Below are positions 42,273-53,981 of a DNA stretch of 64,000 nt, piece by piece (position 1 is the first letter of the stretch; the number at the start of each line of letters is the position of its first letter). The notes under the pieces are model-generated. The model was not told the origin of the DNA, ran no database searches, and worked only from the letters and a program-made list of their open reading frames with translations. The position numbers were made by a program, and so were the translations under genes. Source of the DNA: Littorina saxatilis (taxonomy: Eukaryota > Mollusca > Gastropoda > Littorinimorpha > Littorinidae). The DNA is taken from positions 13,413,773 through 13,477,772 of the forward strand of contig NC_090253.1 of NCBI RefSeq assembly GCF_037325665.1, in the 5' to 3' direction.

Positions 42273-45200
42273 ATGGAGTCCGAGTCAGAGGATCAGAAAA
42301 CTCTGTTTTATTCTCTTTTAGAAGCACACATACGGAGTCTTGATGACAGCAAACGAGAATGTTTCTGCATTGCCCAAGAGAAGTACACAAAAATAGTGAA
42401 AGCTCTGCAACTGAACAAGGGCCAGCAATGTCCAGAAGGTGCCAAATTCAAGTACAGGTGTGCAAAGCATTATAAATTACAAGTTGTGGGGGCAAGGACA
42501 ATGCTATGTTGCCAGAAAACCAACTGCCCGGTTGTGACCAGAGAGGAATTGTTTGCGACAATTGCGCGATGTCACGTTCATGTTGGCCATGGGGGAAGGG
42601 ATAAAACGTGGGCGGAAATCAAAGCAAACTACGCAGGAGTCCACCACTCAGCAGTCAGTGTGTTCCTGAAGACCTGTCCCAGCTGCAGGCAGCGCCAGGT
42701 GGTGAAATCACTTCCATCTGGAAAGGCAATGATCAATCTGTCTTTTCTACTCAGAGTCCAAATCGACCTCATTGACTTCCGCAGCAGGCCTGACAGGGAC
42801 TTTAAATGGATCCTGCATGCAAGGGACTGTTTTTCGAAGTTTTCTTGGGCCTATCCCTTGGAATCCAAGACTGCAGCAGAGGTAGCAGGTCATCTGTTCG
42901 ACCAATTCTGCACCTTTGGACCACCACGCCTCCTGCAGAGTGACAATGGCAGAGAATTCACGGCGAACGTGATACGTGAAGTGTGTGATCTGTGGCCTGG
43001 AACAGTGATCATCCATGGACGCCCAAGACATCCTGAAAGTCAGGGTAAGTGTTCGTTTTTATTTGTATTTTTTTCAGAAATGAAAATTAACCCTTACAGT
43101 GCCTACAAGACGGGTATACCCGTCCTGCACTCTAGCCAGTTAGAGAAAACATTCTTGTCGAAGAGTGACCATGCATTGAAACACCCCGGCAGTGAAAGGG
43201 TTAATGAGGCAGACCTACCGGTGGTAACATGTTTTGTCTGTTGCATCTGTCAAAAGATAAACATTCAGCTTTTTTCGTAATCGGATCATTTTTCACATTT
43301 TACTGACATTGAATTGAAACACCCCGGCAGTGAAAGGGTTAATGAGGCAGACCTACCTGTGGTAACATGGAATATGAAACCGAAATTTAACGCAATAGGT
43401 CTAATCTAAAATTTCCATAGTGGTGATTGTGATTGTGATTTTTTTTTTTACTGGCGGTATAACAAGCTAAAATGGGTATGAACTGAACCGCTATGATGTC
43501 CAGGTTTTGAAAACTAATGTCGCAGTTGCAGCACTTTAGTACAACATGCTAGATTAACCCCTTGTTACCAAAACCAGGAAACTTTGAAGTTTTCACTCAT
43601 TCCCCTAGTTTTGGAAAACGGCACTTTGAATTTTAATTTAAAAACATATTATGAATCTGTTTGACTTCCTTGACCTTTACAGATGTATTTTAAGGCATTT
43701 TGAGAAGGGATTGCGTTATTAAGACTGGGAATATATCAAAAGTATTAAAAAAAATTATGGAATTTGAGCAATATTTGGTAAAACGTTCTCATCACATCAG
43801 TCAAACTATGGATTAACATGGATAAATAGATGTTATTTTAACCGTCTGGGGGTGTAAAATTTGAAAAGTGATTTTGGTGTGCCTCAATTTTACATAAAAG
43901 TCCAAATTAACCTCTTGTCTGTGAAATATGGAAAAAATGCCATTTTTCATTTTTCCAACTTATTTTTTCTTCAAAATTAACGATATGTTATCCAACGTTA
44001 CCGATTTGGGTCTGTTTGATCTCCTAAGCCTGTCTAACTGCATTTAAAGTGAAATACACAGTGCCATTTTTAAAAATTAGGGGAATGAGTGAACTTTTCA
44101 AAATTTTGACGTTTTGGGGCAACAAGGGGTTCATTTGGCATGTTGTACTAAAGTGCTGCAACTACATCACTTTTCAAAAACTACACACCATAACGGTTCA
44201 ATTGATACCAAATGGTCGAAATGGTCATGGCACTTAAAGGGGTATGAAAGACCTAAACCGGAAGTAGAAATCTTTGAACGGCAGCTGATACATTACCTTA
44301 TCAACTCTCATTATCCAAAGTTTCAAGCCTGTAAGTCCAGTATTACTTCAGAAACATCGGAAAACTCAAAATCAAATTAAACAATTATTATCCGGAAGTG
44401 GTCCTAAAGGCTGAATCTTATCATCCCATGTGATGGGAGAAGCCTGGAAGATTCCAACTCAATGTCCGACGCGAAGCCACACTTCCCTTTTGATAATAAA
44501 ACGTTGTTTTTTTACCACTTCCGGATAAGGATTGTTTATTTTGATTTTGCGTTTTCCGATGTTTCTCAGCGAATACCAGGCTTTCAGGCTTAATTTTCTG
44601 GATAATGAGAGTTCATAGAGTAATGTATCAGCTGCCGTTCAAGGAATTCTACTTCCGGTTTAGGTCTTTCATACCCCTTTAATGGTACTGTGACAGTACC
44701 ATGAACCTTTCGATGAATGATACACTCGACTTCTCAAATTAAAACTGCTCTAGCAGCTTTATAAATCAGCTTTACAACCTGAAATATGGGCTACAGACAT
44801 AGTGCAGTGGCCTAGGCTTGAAAAGGCCTCTATTTAAGGTGACAGTATCCAACTGGGATTGCTTCACTGTGTGCAGGGTGCATTGAGAGGGGGAACGGAG
44901 ACCTACAATTGAAACTAGGCAAATGGATGGATACCAATGGCCCACAATGGAGCAGGGGATTAAAGTCTGTGGTTCACTCAATCAACACATCAGTTTCAAG
45001 TGCAACTGGGACAACACCGTATGAACTTGTATTTGGTCAGAAACCACGTTCGGACCAAGCTGTTTGGGAGGAATTTGCAGCTCAGGGTATTGTGCGTGAA
45101 GAAGATTTGCCAAATGATCTGCTTGTTATGCTTCCCACAATGAGGCAGGAAGGTGCAGTCGTGCAGTCAGTGAGTGAGGAAGATGCAGTCATTGAGTCAT

Positions 45201-47262
45201 TGAGTCAGGAAGGTGCAGTCGTCGAGTCATTGAGTCAGGAAGGTGCAGTCGTCGAGTCATTGAGTCAGGAAGGTGCAGTCGTGCAGTCAGTGAGTGAGGA
45301 AGATGCAGTCGTTGAGTCATTGAGTCAGGAAGGTGCAGTCGTCGAGTCATTGAGTCAGGAAGGTGCAGTCGTCGAGTCATTGAGTCAGGAAGGTGCAGTC
45401 GTTGAGTCATTGAATCATGATGGTGCAGTCGTGCAGTCAGTGTGGCTGGACAATGTGGGGCGTGTAGTTCTGAGTCAAGAAGACACAGCCGTGAGTCAGA
45501 GAAGTGCAGTTGTGCAGTCAGGGAGCCAGAGTGACATCAGCTGCGAGGACGACGAGAGAATCACTGTGTGGAGTGAAGTGGTCTTTGATACAGTTCTGCA
45601 GCCAGTCAACAATTCTTTGCCAACTCCCGGACCTTCAACTGCTGGTATGTGGTATGCTTCTATCTGAATTGGTTTTAAAAATCTTGTGTTTTAGAGATAT
45701 TGGCCATGCAACCATTGGACTAGTTGACGCCCATTACTGTATTAGTCGTATTAATAGGAGTAACATTCCATTACATTAACCCTTTTGCAGCCATAACAAA
45801 CTAATGATGAACACAATTTTGATAATGATAGACAATGCAGGAGACGGGAGGTGCACTGGCAAGGGTTAATGACTCTGGGGATTAATGGCAGATTTGATGC
45901 AAATACAACTACAGTTCATTTGTTTCACAGGTGCTGACCGTTCTTCAGAAGCAGTCAACTTTCAAAAAAAACTTTCCTGTCAAAATGGGTCAAGTGTATG
46001 TTTTTGCAATGAATTATTCAGAATTTCTTCCTGTATCACTTCAACGTCGAAACACTAGTACACAGTGATTAATGTGTACACATACATGCCACATTATCAT
46101 GTCACATTTCCCAACAGAGAAGAAGAAGAATGACTGCAAATGTCTGTTGCAAATACAACTGCATTTTATTTGTTTCACAGGTGCTGACCGTTCTTCAGAA
46201 GCAGTCAACTTTCAGGATCCTCTCGGACCTTCTCTCAGCACTCCTGAGCAGCATGCCACTGGTAAGTTTCTTCACACTTCCCTCAACACACTTTCAATGT
46301 GCCATATTTTCTATCAATTTATAAAGACTAGTTTGAAGATGTTAACAGGTTAACCCTTACACCACCTTTCTTGGTTTTCACACCAGCGTAGACGATTTTA
46401 ATTTGTTTGTTTCACAGGTGCTGGTGGTTCTTCTCTCGGCATTGTAGAAAACGTGGATTCACCAAGTACATCATCTACTACCTGTACCAGCCACAAGCGA
46501 GGAAAGGAGTATCTTCTTTTGAGCGACAACGTCATCGTTTGTTCTGGCACAGAGCACACAAATCTTGACGTTGTGCATGGTGTGAAAGTGACTAAAACCA
46601 CTCATGCTGTGTTTTCTGTTGACGAAGTGTTCGTTCCTACACATGTGCCTACAATTGCCAACCCTATGAATGAACCATTAGAAGTAGGACAGTTTGTGTT
46701 GTGGAAACGCACTGCAACAGTGCAAAATGAAGAAGGGAACACGGCTCACAAGGAGAAGCGACTTGTTGCCAGAAATAACTATTTGAAGGCTGCCAGACGT
46801 CAAGACACGAGGTACCAAAAGAAGGTAAAAGACGTGACCCAATCATTCCAAAACGGGCACACTGTCGGAGTGAAAATCCACAGTGCCGACAGGACCAACA
46901 CTGACGTGCGGCTCTTGACCTGCAAGATTCTGGAATCAAAGATGAGGGGCGGTGATTCTGTCTATCGGGTGTATTGCCCGACTGGAATTGTTAAAAACTG
47001 GTTTCGGGGGGTGGAGCTTGTGGACATGAGCAGTGTGGTCCTCCCACATCTCAATGTGGTAAACCCACAGACTCTTAAGGAAGTGTCCCTCATTCAAGCC
47101 TCCAGGTCATCAACTGGTTGGCAAAACCGTGGAGCTGTCGCCAGGTCCGTCTGTACGTGCACAGGCGCGTGCATGACAAAGAGGTGTCCGTGCAAAGATG
47201 CCAAACTTGCATGTGGCACCAAATGCCACCCGCACAGCAAGAAATGCAAGAACATGTCCTGA
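42273..47262 (+). CDS. Ginger1-like transposase (integrase-type, 4 exons, KRBA2-like)
   Basis: Exons 42273-43044, 44877-45644, 46181-46261 and 46418-47262 keep frame across three GT-AG introns (all phase 1) and give 821 aa. Seen in order: an N-terminal region with cysteine pairs; an H2C2 finger (H101, H106, C135, C138); an rve integrase core with D165 (QIDLIDF), D224 (QSDNGREF) and E255 (RHPESQG); GCIERGNGD starting exon 2; TTPYELVFGQKPR; a ten-unit 10-residue repeat encoded at 45148-45447; a basic C-terminal region; and a final cysteine-rich block (CTCTGACM, CPCKDAKLAC, CHPHSKKC) resembling CXC domains. Known Ginger proteins cut and paste DNA with a gypsy-like integrase, and vertebrate KRBA2 is a domesticated relative. 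All key residues are present. Exon 1 can read through its donor to 43280. Confidence 0.8.
43087..43204. mobile_element. 118-bp MITE-like insert in transposase intron 1
   Basis: The ends ttaacccttacagtgcc and ggcagtgaaagggttaa are inverted repeats, with the palindrome gacgggtatacccgtc inside. Part of its right end is repeated at 43313-43370. A related element is at 37557-38280. Confidence 0.65.
43451..44228. mobile_element. Palindromic non-autonomous element in transposase intron 1
   Basis: Two arms of 150 bp or more face each other; for example, gttgcagcactttagtacaacatg near 43523 is matched in reverse at about 44145-44166. No coding content. Confidence 0.7.
44234..44682. mobile_element. 449-bp foldback MITE in transposase intron 1
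   Basis: Long inverted arms begin ttaaaggggtatgaaag and end ctttcatacccctttaa, with matching interior such as aaccggaagtag / ctacttccggtt. It directly follows the previous element. The arms differ at scattered sites. Confidence 0.8.
45148..45447 (+). repeat. Coding 30-bp minisatellite in transposase exon 2
   Basis: Ten units of about 30 bp encode variants of EGAVVESLSQ. The pattern QSVSE, then ESLSQ three times, occurs twice, so a 120-bp higher-order repeat exists. All units keep frame. Confidence 0.9.
45931..45976 (+). repeat. Partial copy of transposase exon 3 with its acceptor
   Basis: The stretch aaatacaact...ttgtttcacag|gtgctgaccgttcttcag is repeated almost exactly 250 bp later at exon 3 (46181). 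The copy diverges after gcagtcaactttca. It may be a dead or alternative exon. Confidence 0.75.
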
Positions 47263-47409
47263 AGTTGTCTGATGTGATTTTCATTGATTTGACTATGCAG
47301 TTTGTGGTGTTGGGTCTTTTTAAACAATGGATTTGCTTTCAATAAAGTAGTCAACTGTTCATTTTAAACAAAAAAGAAACTACATTCATCTCCATCGCGA
47401 AATTCCAAT

Positions 47410-47674
47410 TTGAACTGAATTCCAACATGAACTGGCTGTTAGTTGAAACTGGAATTCCAGTTTCTACTAGTAGATATCGGAATTCCACTTTCAACTGGAA
47501 AAAATCCAGTTGTAAGTGGAATTCCGGTATCTACTAGTAGATACTGGAATTCCAGTTTGAACTTGAAAAAGTCCAGTTGAGACTGGAATTCCAGTATCTA
47601 CTAGTAGAAACTGAGATTCCAGTCTCTACTAGTAGGATTCCGGATCCTACTGAATTCTAGTTTCTACTGTGACA
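47410..47674 (-). repeat. Right terminal inverted repeat of the Ginger1-like element
   Basis: This is the reverse complement of the left arm, with the same order of ctactagtag and ggaattcc palindromes, ending CTGTGACA. It starts about 150 bp after the transposase stop codon. Confidence 0.88.
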
Positions 47675-47699
47675 TTTTTTGTTTTTTGTTTTTTTTGTA

Positions 47700-47849
47700 C
47701 AAAAAGCGAAAAAAATCTTTAGGGTCGGCACTTAAAAATAGGGTCGGTCGGGTTACCGGAAACAGACATATTTTTCTTTTTGGCCGAACGCATATTAAAT
47801 AACTGACATATTTTTCTTTTTGGCCGAACGCATATTAAATAACTGATTT
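47700..47849. repeat. Family E MITE fragment and 43-bp tandem duplication
   Basis: tagggtcggtcgggttaccg and gaaacagaca match family E; then acatatttttctttttggcc...ataactg is repeated (47764, 47807). Confidence 0.75.
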
Positions 47850-47981
47850 TGCTTTTTTGTTTTTCTTCCTCCTTTCCATGCTCCTACTATCTCAGTCCCC
47901 CCCTCCCTCCACACACACACACCTCCCTTCTTAAACTCAGGTGTGCAGGCTTTGTTCTCTACTTCTGATTTCAAAGAAGAA

Positions 47982-48703
47982 CAAGTCGCGTAAGGCGAAA
48001 TTACCACATTTAGTCAAGCTGTGGAACTCACAGAATGAAATTCAACACACTGCATTTTTTCACAATGACCGTAGTCCGCCGCTCGTGCAAAACGCAGTGA
48101 AACTGACGAGCCTGTTTAGTGCGGTAGTGGCTTCGCTGTGCTGCATAGCACGCTTTTCTGTACATCTCTTCGTTTTAACTGTCTGAGCGTGTTTTTAATC
48201 CAAACATATCATATCTATATATATGTTTTTGGAATCAGGAACCGACAAGGAATAAGATGAAATTGTTTTTAAATCGATTTCGGAAATGTTATTTTGATCA
48301 TAATTGTTATATTTTTAATTTTCAGAGCTTGTTTTTATTTATAACATATTTATATGTTTTTGGAATCAGAAAATGATGAAGAATAAGATGAACGTAAATT
48401 TGGATCGTTTTATAAAAAAAAATTAATTACAATTGTCAGATTTTTAATGACCAAAGTCATTAATTAATTTTTAAGCCTCCAAGCTGAAATGCAATACCAA
48501 AGTCCGGCCTTCGTCGAAGATTGCTTTACAAAAATTTCAATCAATTTGATCGAAAAAAGAGGGTGTGACAGTGCCGCCTCAACTTTTACAAAAAGCCGAA
48601 TATGACGTCATCAGAGACATTTATCGAAAAAAATGAAAAAAACGTCCTCGTCTGGATTCCCCCTCTATGTTAAAACATTTAGTCAAAACTTGACTAAATG
48701 TAA
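47982..48703 (-). mobile_element. Snail-type repeat lacking the GT tract
   Basis: Minus strand. The part between aaacgtcc and tcgtctggattccccctc that carries the microsatellite elsewhere is missing, so an internal deletion occurred here. Confidence 0.82.
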
Positions 48704-48775
48704 AAAGGACGAAAGAAAAAAAGAGCACCAGAGGATCACAACAGCGAAACAAGCTGGGGCAGTCTCTGCATGGTT

Positions 48776-49745
48776 AGGCCAAAAAAAAAAAAAGGTCTGT
48801 TTACGGTAACCCGACAGACTCTATTTTTTTCGCGCGACCCTAGACTTTTTTTTGGCATTTATGGGGGGAAAAAAAAATCTTTTGGTTTTTTGAGTCACTT
48901 GAGAAAAAGTGACTCTATGTAATCGGTCAGTGTTAGTCTGTCCGGCCGGCCGTCCGGCCGGCCGTCCGGCCGGCCGTCCTTAGACACCACCTTAACGTTG
49001 GACTTTTCTCGGAAACTATCAAAGCGATCCGGCTCATATTTTGTTTAGTCGTGACCTCCAATGACCTCTACACTTTAACGATGGTTTCGTTGACCTTTGA
49101 CCTTTTTCAAGGTCACAGGTCAGCGTCAAAGGAAAAATTAGACATTTTATATCTTTGACAAAGTTCATCGGATGTGATTGAAACTTTGTAGGATTATTCT
49201 TTACATCAAAGTATTTACATCTGTAGCCTTTTACGAACGTTATCAGAAAAACAAGGGAGATAACTAGCCTTTTCTGTTCGGCAACACACAACTTAACGTT
49301 GGGCTTTTCTCGGAAACTATAAAAGTGACCGGGCTCAAATTTTATGTGAACGTGACTCCCAGTGACCTCTACACTTTGACGTCTGCTTTGGTGACCTTTG
49401 ACCTTTTTCAAGGTCACAGGTATGTCTTGAAGGAAAAAAATTGAAATATCATATCTCTGAAACTATTCATCGGATTTGATTCAAACTTTATAGGATTATT
49501 CTTTACATCAAATTATTTACATCTGTATTGTGTTGTGAATAGCAATTTCTTCCTGTCCATCTGATGCCTCATATAATATTCAGAACTGCGAAAGTGACTC
49601 GATCGAGCGTTTGCTCTTCTTGTTTTGGCAAAATAACTTAAAAATATGGTTTTTTTGGGGAAAAAAAAAAAAAATCCCAACCTACCGACTCTATTTTTTT
49701 TGGCCTATGTTACCGTAAACAGACCTTTTTTTTTTTTTGGCCTTA
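48776..49745. mobile_element. Family E MITE split by a 732-bp insertion
   Basis: Halves 48776-48890 and 49623-49745 complete the family E pattern. Confidence 0.82.
48891..49622 (+). mobile_element. Insertion O, element with internal direct duplication
   Basis: Starts tgagtcacttgagaaaaagt and ends aaagtgactcgatcgagcgt then ttgctcttcttg. Two related halves contain aacgttggacttttctcgga and ttgacctttttcaaggtcac. A short ccggccggccgt tandem lies at 48940-48978. Confidence 0.78.
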
Positions 49746-49997
49746 CAAAGAGTTGAACAGCTGAGTATCACATGTACTTTGCAGAGAGTCTGCCCATCAC
49801 AGGGCAACAAGTAGGACACAGACTGTAAGCCATTACACACCGCAAGCGAACAGGAGAAGAAAGGTGACAGCAAAGCATAATGATTCAGATGGGGATGATC
49901 GATACCCATGGCTAAATTAGTAGGGCGTTCTGTTATTGATTCTCTCACACAGGCACGCAATATGCATGCACATAAGGGTGGCATTTGTTTGCACACA

Positions 49998-50108
49998 CAC
50001 AGGCACATGATCTCACACACACACATGCACACCCACACACACACAAACAAAAGCACACACACACACGCACGCACTCACCCTCACCCCCCCCCCCACACAC
50101 ACACACAC
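49998..50108. repeat. AC-rich tract
   Basis: Interrupted AC repeats and a short poly-C. 50109-50881 holds no recognisable feature. Confidence 0.9.
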
Positions 50109-50893
50109 AAAATCAATAAACACTTTCAGGCACATTCAGGGATTGTTTTCCCACTGAAGCTTCTTCATTCTTCTTCAGCATTCTCAACAGTTGTGTAAAT
50201 GCAAAAAAGTTTGTTTTTATCACTGCCACATGCTGTCTTTGGGGGACTGGGGATGCCTTGTGTTTTGGTTAGCCATACCACAACAGGGTGCCTGCAGGCC
50301 TATTTCTTGTATTTCAAAAGTGTGTATTGGATCTTGAAAACATGCAACATAATCTCAGCACACTGTCCCGGAGAGGAATTTAGTGCGAAACTGAAAGGCT
50401 TAAAGGAGTCTGTTCATTGAAAGTCAGATTAGAGGAACTTTAAATACATTTCTCTCTTGTCTCCATTGAGCCAACAAGATGAGAAACATGCACTGCTGAC
50501 TATGATACATTTTAAACCACTCATCATGCCATTGACCCTGACATTGTGTCACACTAATAGGCTGTATAATCATGAACTTCACATGAACTTCGTCTTTAAG
50601 TACCTACATGAACTTCACATGAACTCTCAAGGGTCTCACACATTCTTAGTACGCATTGCTTTCTTACAAAATATAGTCGGGAGCAAACGTCACTCAGCTA
50701 AATACCGAATAGTTTGAAGGCCTGTGGCAAGTAAACTATCTTGTATCGATTTTGTTTTGTTCAGAGCAATCCAACTGTACCGCTTTAATTACGTCTTTAG
50801 ATAAAATTGCATCGCTTATGACACCACCCTCTACCTATTAAGTAAAATGAAAAGTGTTGGCTTGATTTCTGTCATGCTGACAGTCACCACTTA

Positions 50894-51198
50894 CCGGCAC
50901 GGTGGCCTAGCGGTAAGGCGTCCGCCCCGTGATCGGGAGGTCGTGGGTTCGAACCCCGGCCGGGTCATACCTAAGACTTTAAAATTGGCAATCTAGTGGC
51001 TGCTCCGTCTGGCGTCTGGCATTATGGGGTTAGTGCTAGGACTGGTTGGTCTGGTGTCAGAATAATGTGACTGGGTGAGACATGAAGCCTGTGCTGCGAC
51101 TTCTGTCTTGTGTGTGGCGCACGTTATATGTCAAAGCAGCACCGCCCTGATATGGCCCTTCGTGGTCGGCTGGGCGTTAAGCAAACAAACAAAAAAAA
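50894..51198 (+). mobile_element. SINE family A, full length, with target duplication
   Basis: Complete copy; agtcaccactta is duplicated at 50882-50893 and 51199-51210. Confidence 0.95.
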
Positions 51199-51534
51199 AG
51201 TCACCACTTAACGTGTCGAATGTACCGTCATGGAAACACTGGTGTTGAGTAATGGAAAATGATGCCTGTCAACAGCTAGCTCTGCGGACGTCACCATGAG
51301 TGAAACTCAATGATAGGGTTATGTTGGTATATAACTGAAGTGCCTGAAATGACATGGTCTTTGAACCATCAGTATATGTGAACAGCATAACGTCAGCAGT
51401 GTGCACAGTTCAGGGTTCAACGTACTGTGCACGCACCAGTAACCTGTTTCAATGCACTTGTATTTGCCAGTTGTGGAGCAGGGTCACGGGCTGTAAAAAT
51501 TGCATTGCATGTGTAGTGTATTACCCTTTCCTTT

Positions 51535-52462
51535 TTACATTTTAGTCAAGTTTTGACTAAATGTTTTAACATAGAGGGGGAATCGAAACGAGGGTCGTGG
51601 TGTATGTGTGTCTGTCTGTCTGTGCGTGTGTGTGTGTAGAGCGATTCAGACCAAACTACTGGACCGATCTTTATGAAATTTGACATGAGAGTTCCTGGGT
51701 ATGAAATCCCCGAACGTTTTTTTCATTTTTTTGATAAATGTCTGATGACGTCATATCCGGCTTTTCGTGAAAGTTGAGGCGGCACTGTAACGCCCTCATT
51801 TTTCAACCAAATTGGTTGAAATTTTGGTCAAGTAATCTTCGACGAAGCCCGGACTTCGGTATTGCATTTCAGCGTGGTGGCTTAAAAATTAATTAATGAC
51901 TTTGGTCATTAAAAATCTGAAAATTGTAAAAAAAAATAAAAATTTATAAAACGATCCAAATTTACGTTCATCTTATTTTCCATAATTTTCTGATTCCAAA
52001 AACATATAAATATGTTATATTTGGATTAAAAACAAGCTCTGAAAATTAAATATATAAAAATTATTATCAAAATTAAATTGTCCAAATCAATTTAAAAACA
52101 CTTTCATCTTATTCCTTGTCAGTTCCTGATTCCAAAAACATATAGATATGATATGTTTGGATTAAAAACACGCTCAGAAAGTTAAAACAAAGAAAGGTAC
52201 AGAAAAGCGTGCTATATTCCTTCTTAGTGCAACTACTACCCCGCTCTTCTTGTCAATTTCACTGCCTTTGCCATGAGCGGTGGACTGACGATGCTACGAG
52301 TATACGGTCTTGCTGAAAAATGGCATTGCGTTCAGTTTCATTCTGTGAGTTCGACAGCTACTTGACTAAATGTTGTATTTTCGCCTTACGCGACTTGTTA
52401 CATTTTAGTCAAGTTTTGACTAAATGTTTTAACATAGAGGGGGAATCGAGACGAGGGTCGTG

Positions 52463-52499
<37 letters not shown>

Positions 52500-53645
52500 G
52501 ATTCAGAGTAAACTACTGGACCGATCTTTATGAAATTTTACATGAGAGTTCCTGGGTATGATATCCCCAGACTTTTTTTTCATTTTTTTTATAAATGTCT
52601 TTGATGACGTCATATCCGGCATTTTGTAAAAGTTGAGGCGGCACTGTCACACCCTCATTTTTCAATCAAATTGATAGAAATTTTGGCCAAGCAATCTTCG
52701 ACGAAGGCCAGACTTTGGTATTGCATTTCAGCTTGGAGGCTTAAAAATTAATTAATGACTTTGGTCATTAAAAATCTGAAAATTTTAATTAAAATTATTT
52801 TTTTATAAAACGATCCAAAATTACGTTTATCTTATTTTTCATCATTTTCTGATTCCAAAAACATATAAATATGTTATATTCGGATTAAAAACAAGCTCTG
52901 AAAATTAAAAATATAAAAATTATGATTAAAATTAAATTTCCGAAATCGATTTAAAAACAATTTCATCTTATTCCTTGTCCTTTACTGATTCCAAAAACAT
53001 ATAGATATGATATGTTTGGATTAAAAACACGTTCATAAAGTAAAAAAGAATAGAGATATAGAAAAGCGTGCTATCCTCCTCAGCGCAACCGCTACCACGC
53101 TTTTCTGGATTGTTAATTTCACTGCCTTTGCCACGAGCGGTGGACAGACGATGCTACGACTACGAGTGTACGGTCTTGCGGAAAAAATGCAATGCGTTCA
53201 GTTTCATTCTGTGAGTTCGACTGAGCTTGACTAAATGTTGTATTTTCGCCTTACGCGACTTGTTACATTTAGTCAAGTTTTGACTAAATGTTTTAACATA
53301 GAGGGGGGAATCGAGACGAGGGTCATGGTGTATGTGTGTGTCTGTGTGTGTGTGTGTGTGTGTAGAGCGATTCAGAGTAAACTACTTTTAAACAATTTCA
53401 TCTTATTCCTTGTCCGTTCCTGATTCTAAAAACATTATATATGTTTGGATTAAAAACACGTTCAGAAAGTAAAAAAGAATAGAAATATAGAAAAGCGTGC
53501 TATCCTCCTCAGCGCTACCGCTACCGCACTTTTCTGGATTGTCAATTTCACTGCCTTTGCCACGAAAATGCAGTGCGTTCAGTTTCATTCTGTGAGTTCG
53601 ACTGAGCTTGACTAAATGTTGTATTTTCGCCTTACGCGACTTGTT
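51535..53645 (+). mobile_element. Head-to-tail array of three snail-type repeats
   Basis: Units 51535-52399, 52400-53264 and 53265-53645 (internally deleted) each start acattt(t)agtcaagttttgac and end cgccttacgcgacttgtt with no spacer. Each carries a GT tract at the same site. Units 2 and 3 share changes (gagtaaactact) not in unit 1. Confidence 0.9.
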
Positions 53646-53981
53646 TGTTTTTCTGTTTGTTGTTGTTGAAAGATTTCAGTAACCTTTCAGGAATGTTGTT
53701 AATTGATTCATTTTCTTTTGCAAATGATTGACAAAAATGGTATTATAGAGGTTGAAACAAATTGGAGAATCTTTAGGCCGTCCTTGGTGTCACCATAAAA
53801 AGCTAATAATTATCACATTAGCCCTGACAGTCTGCAGCTCTGCTTCATCAAAACTTAATTTTAAACTTTCTCTTTCTTGTCTTGCAAATGAAAATGAAGC
53901 AGTTTGTATGTATACAACATTGTATAAATAATTGTTCTATTTTGTATATGTTTTTTTTTTTTAAATGTCCAGTGATCATTA

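Larger units (their letters stand above)
41604..47674 (+). mobile_element. Ginger1-like DNA transposon, apparently whole
   Basis: The ends are TGTCACAG and CTGTGACA, matching the TGTNR...YNACA rule known for Ginger1, and inverted repeats extend about 250 bp (41604-41850 and 47410-47674). Inside is a four-exon transposase gene with an integrase-type core. There are no LTRs, reverse transcriptase or capsid. A 4-bp target duplication is expected; flanks are tata and tttt, so none is clear. Both arms are nearly identical, which suggests a young insertion. Confidence 0.82.

Noticed and set aside
42273-47262. Domesticated KRBA2-type host gene
   Set aside because: Near-identical inverted repeats enclose the gene, which fits a mobile copy better.
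41604-47674. LTR retroelement, because of the gypsy-like integrase
   Set aside because: No LTRs, reverse transcriptase, protease or capsid region; the element has TIRs with TGTNR-type ends and a spliced single gene, as in Ginger DNA transposons.
49034-49417. A 127-residue minus-strand open frame
   Set aside because: It lies wholly inside insertion O and reflects its internal duplication.
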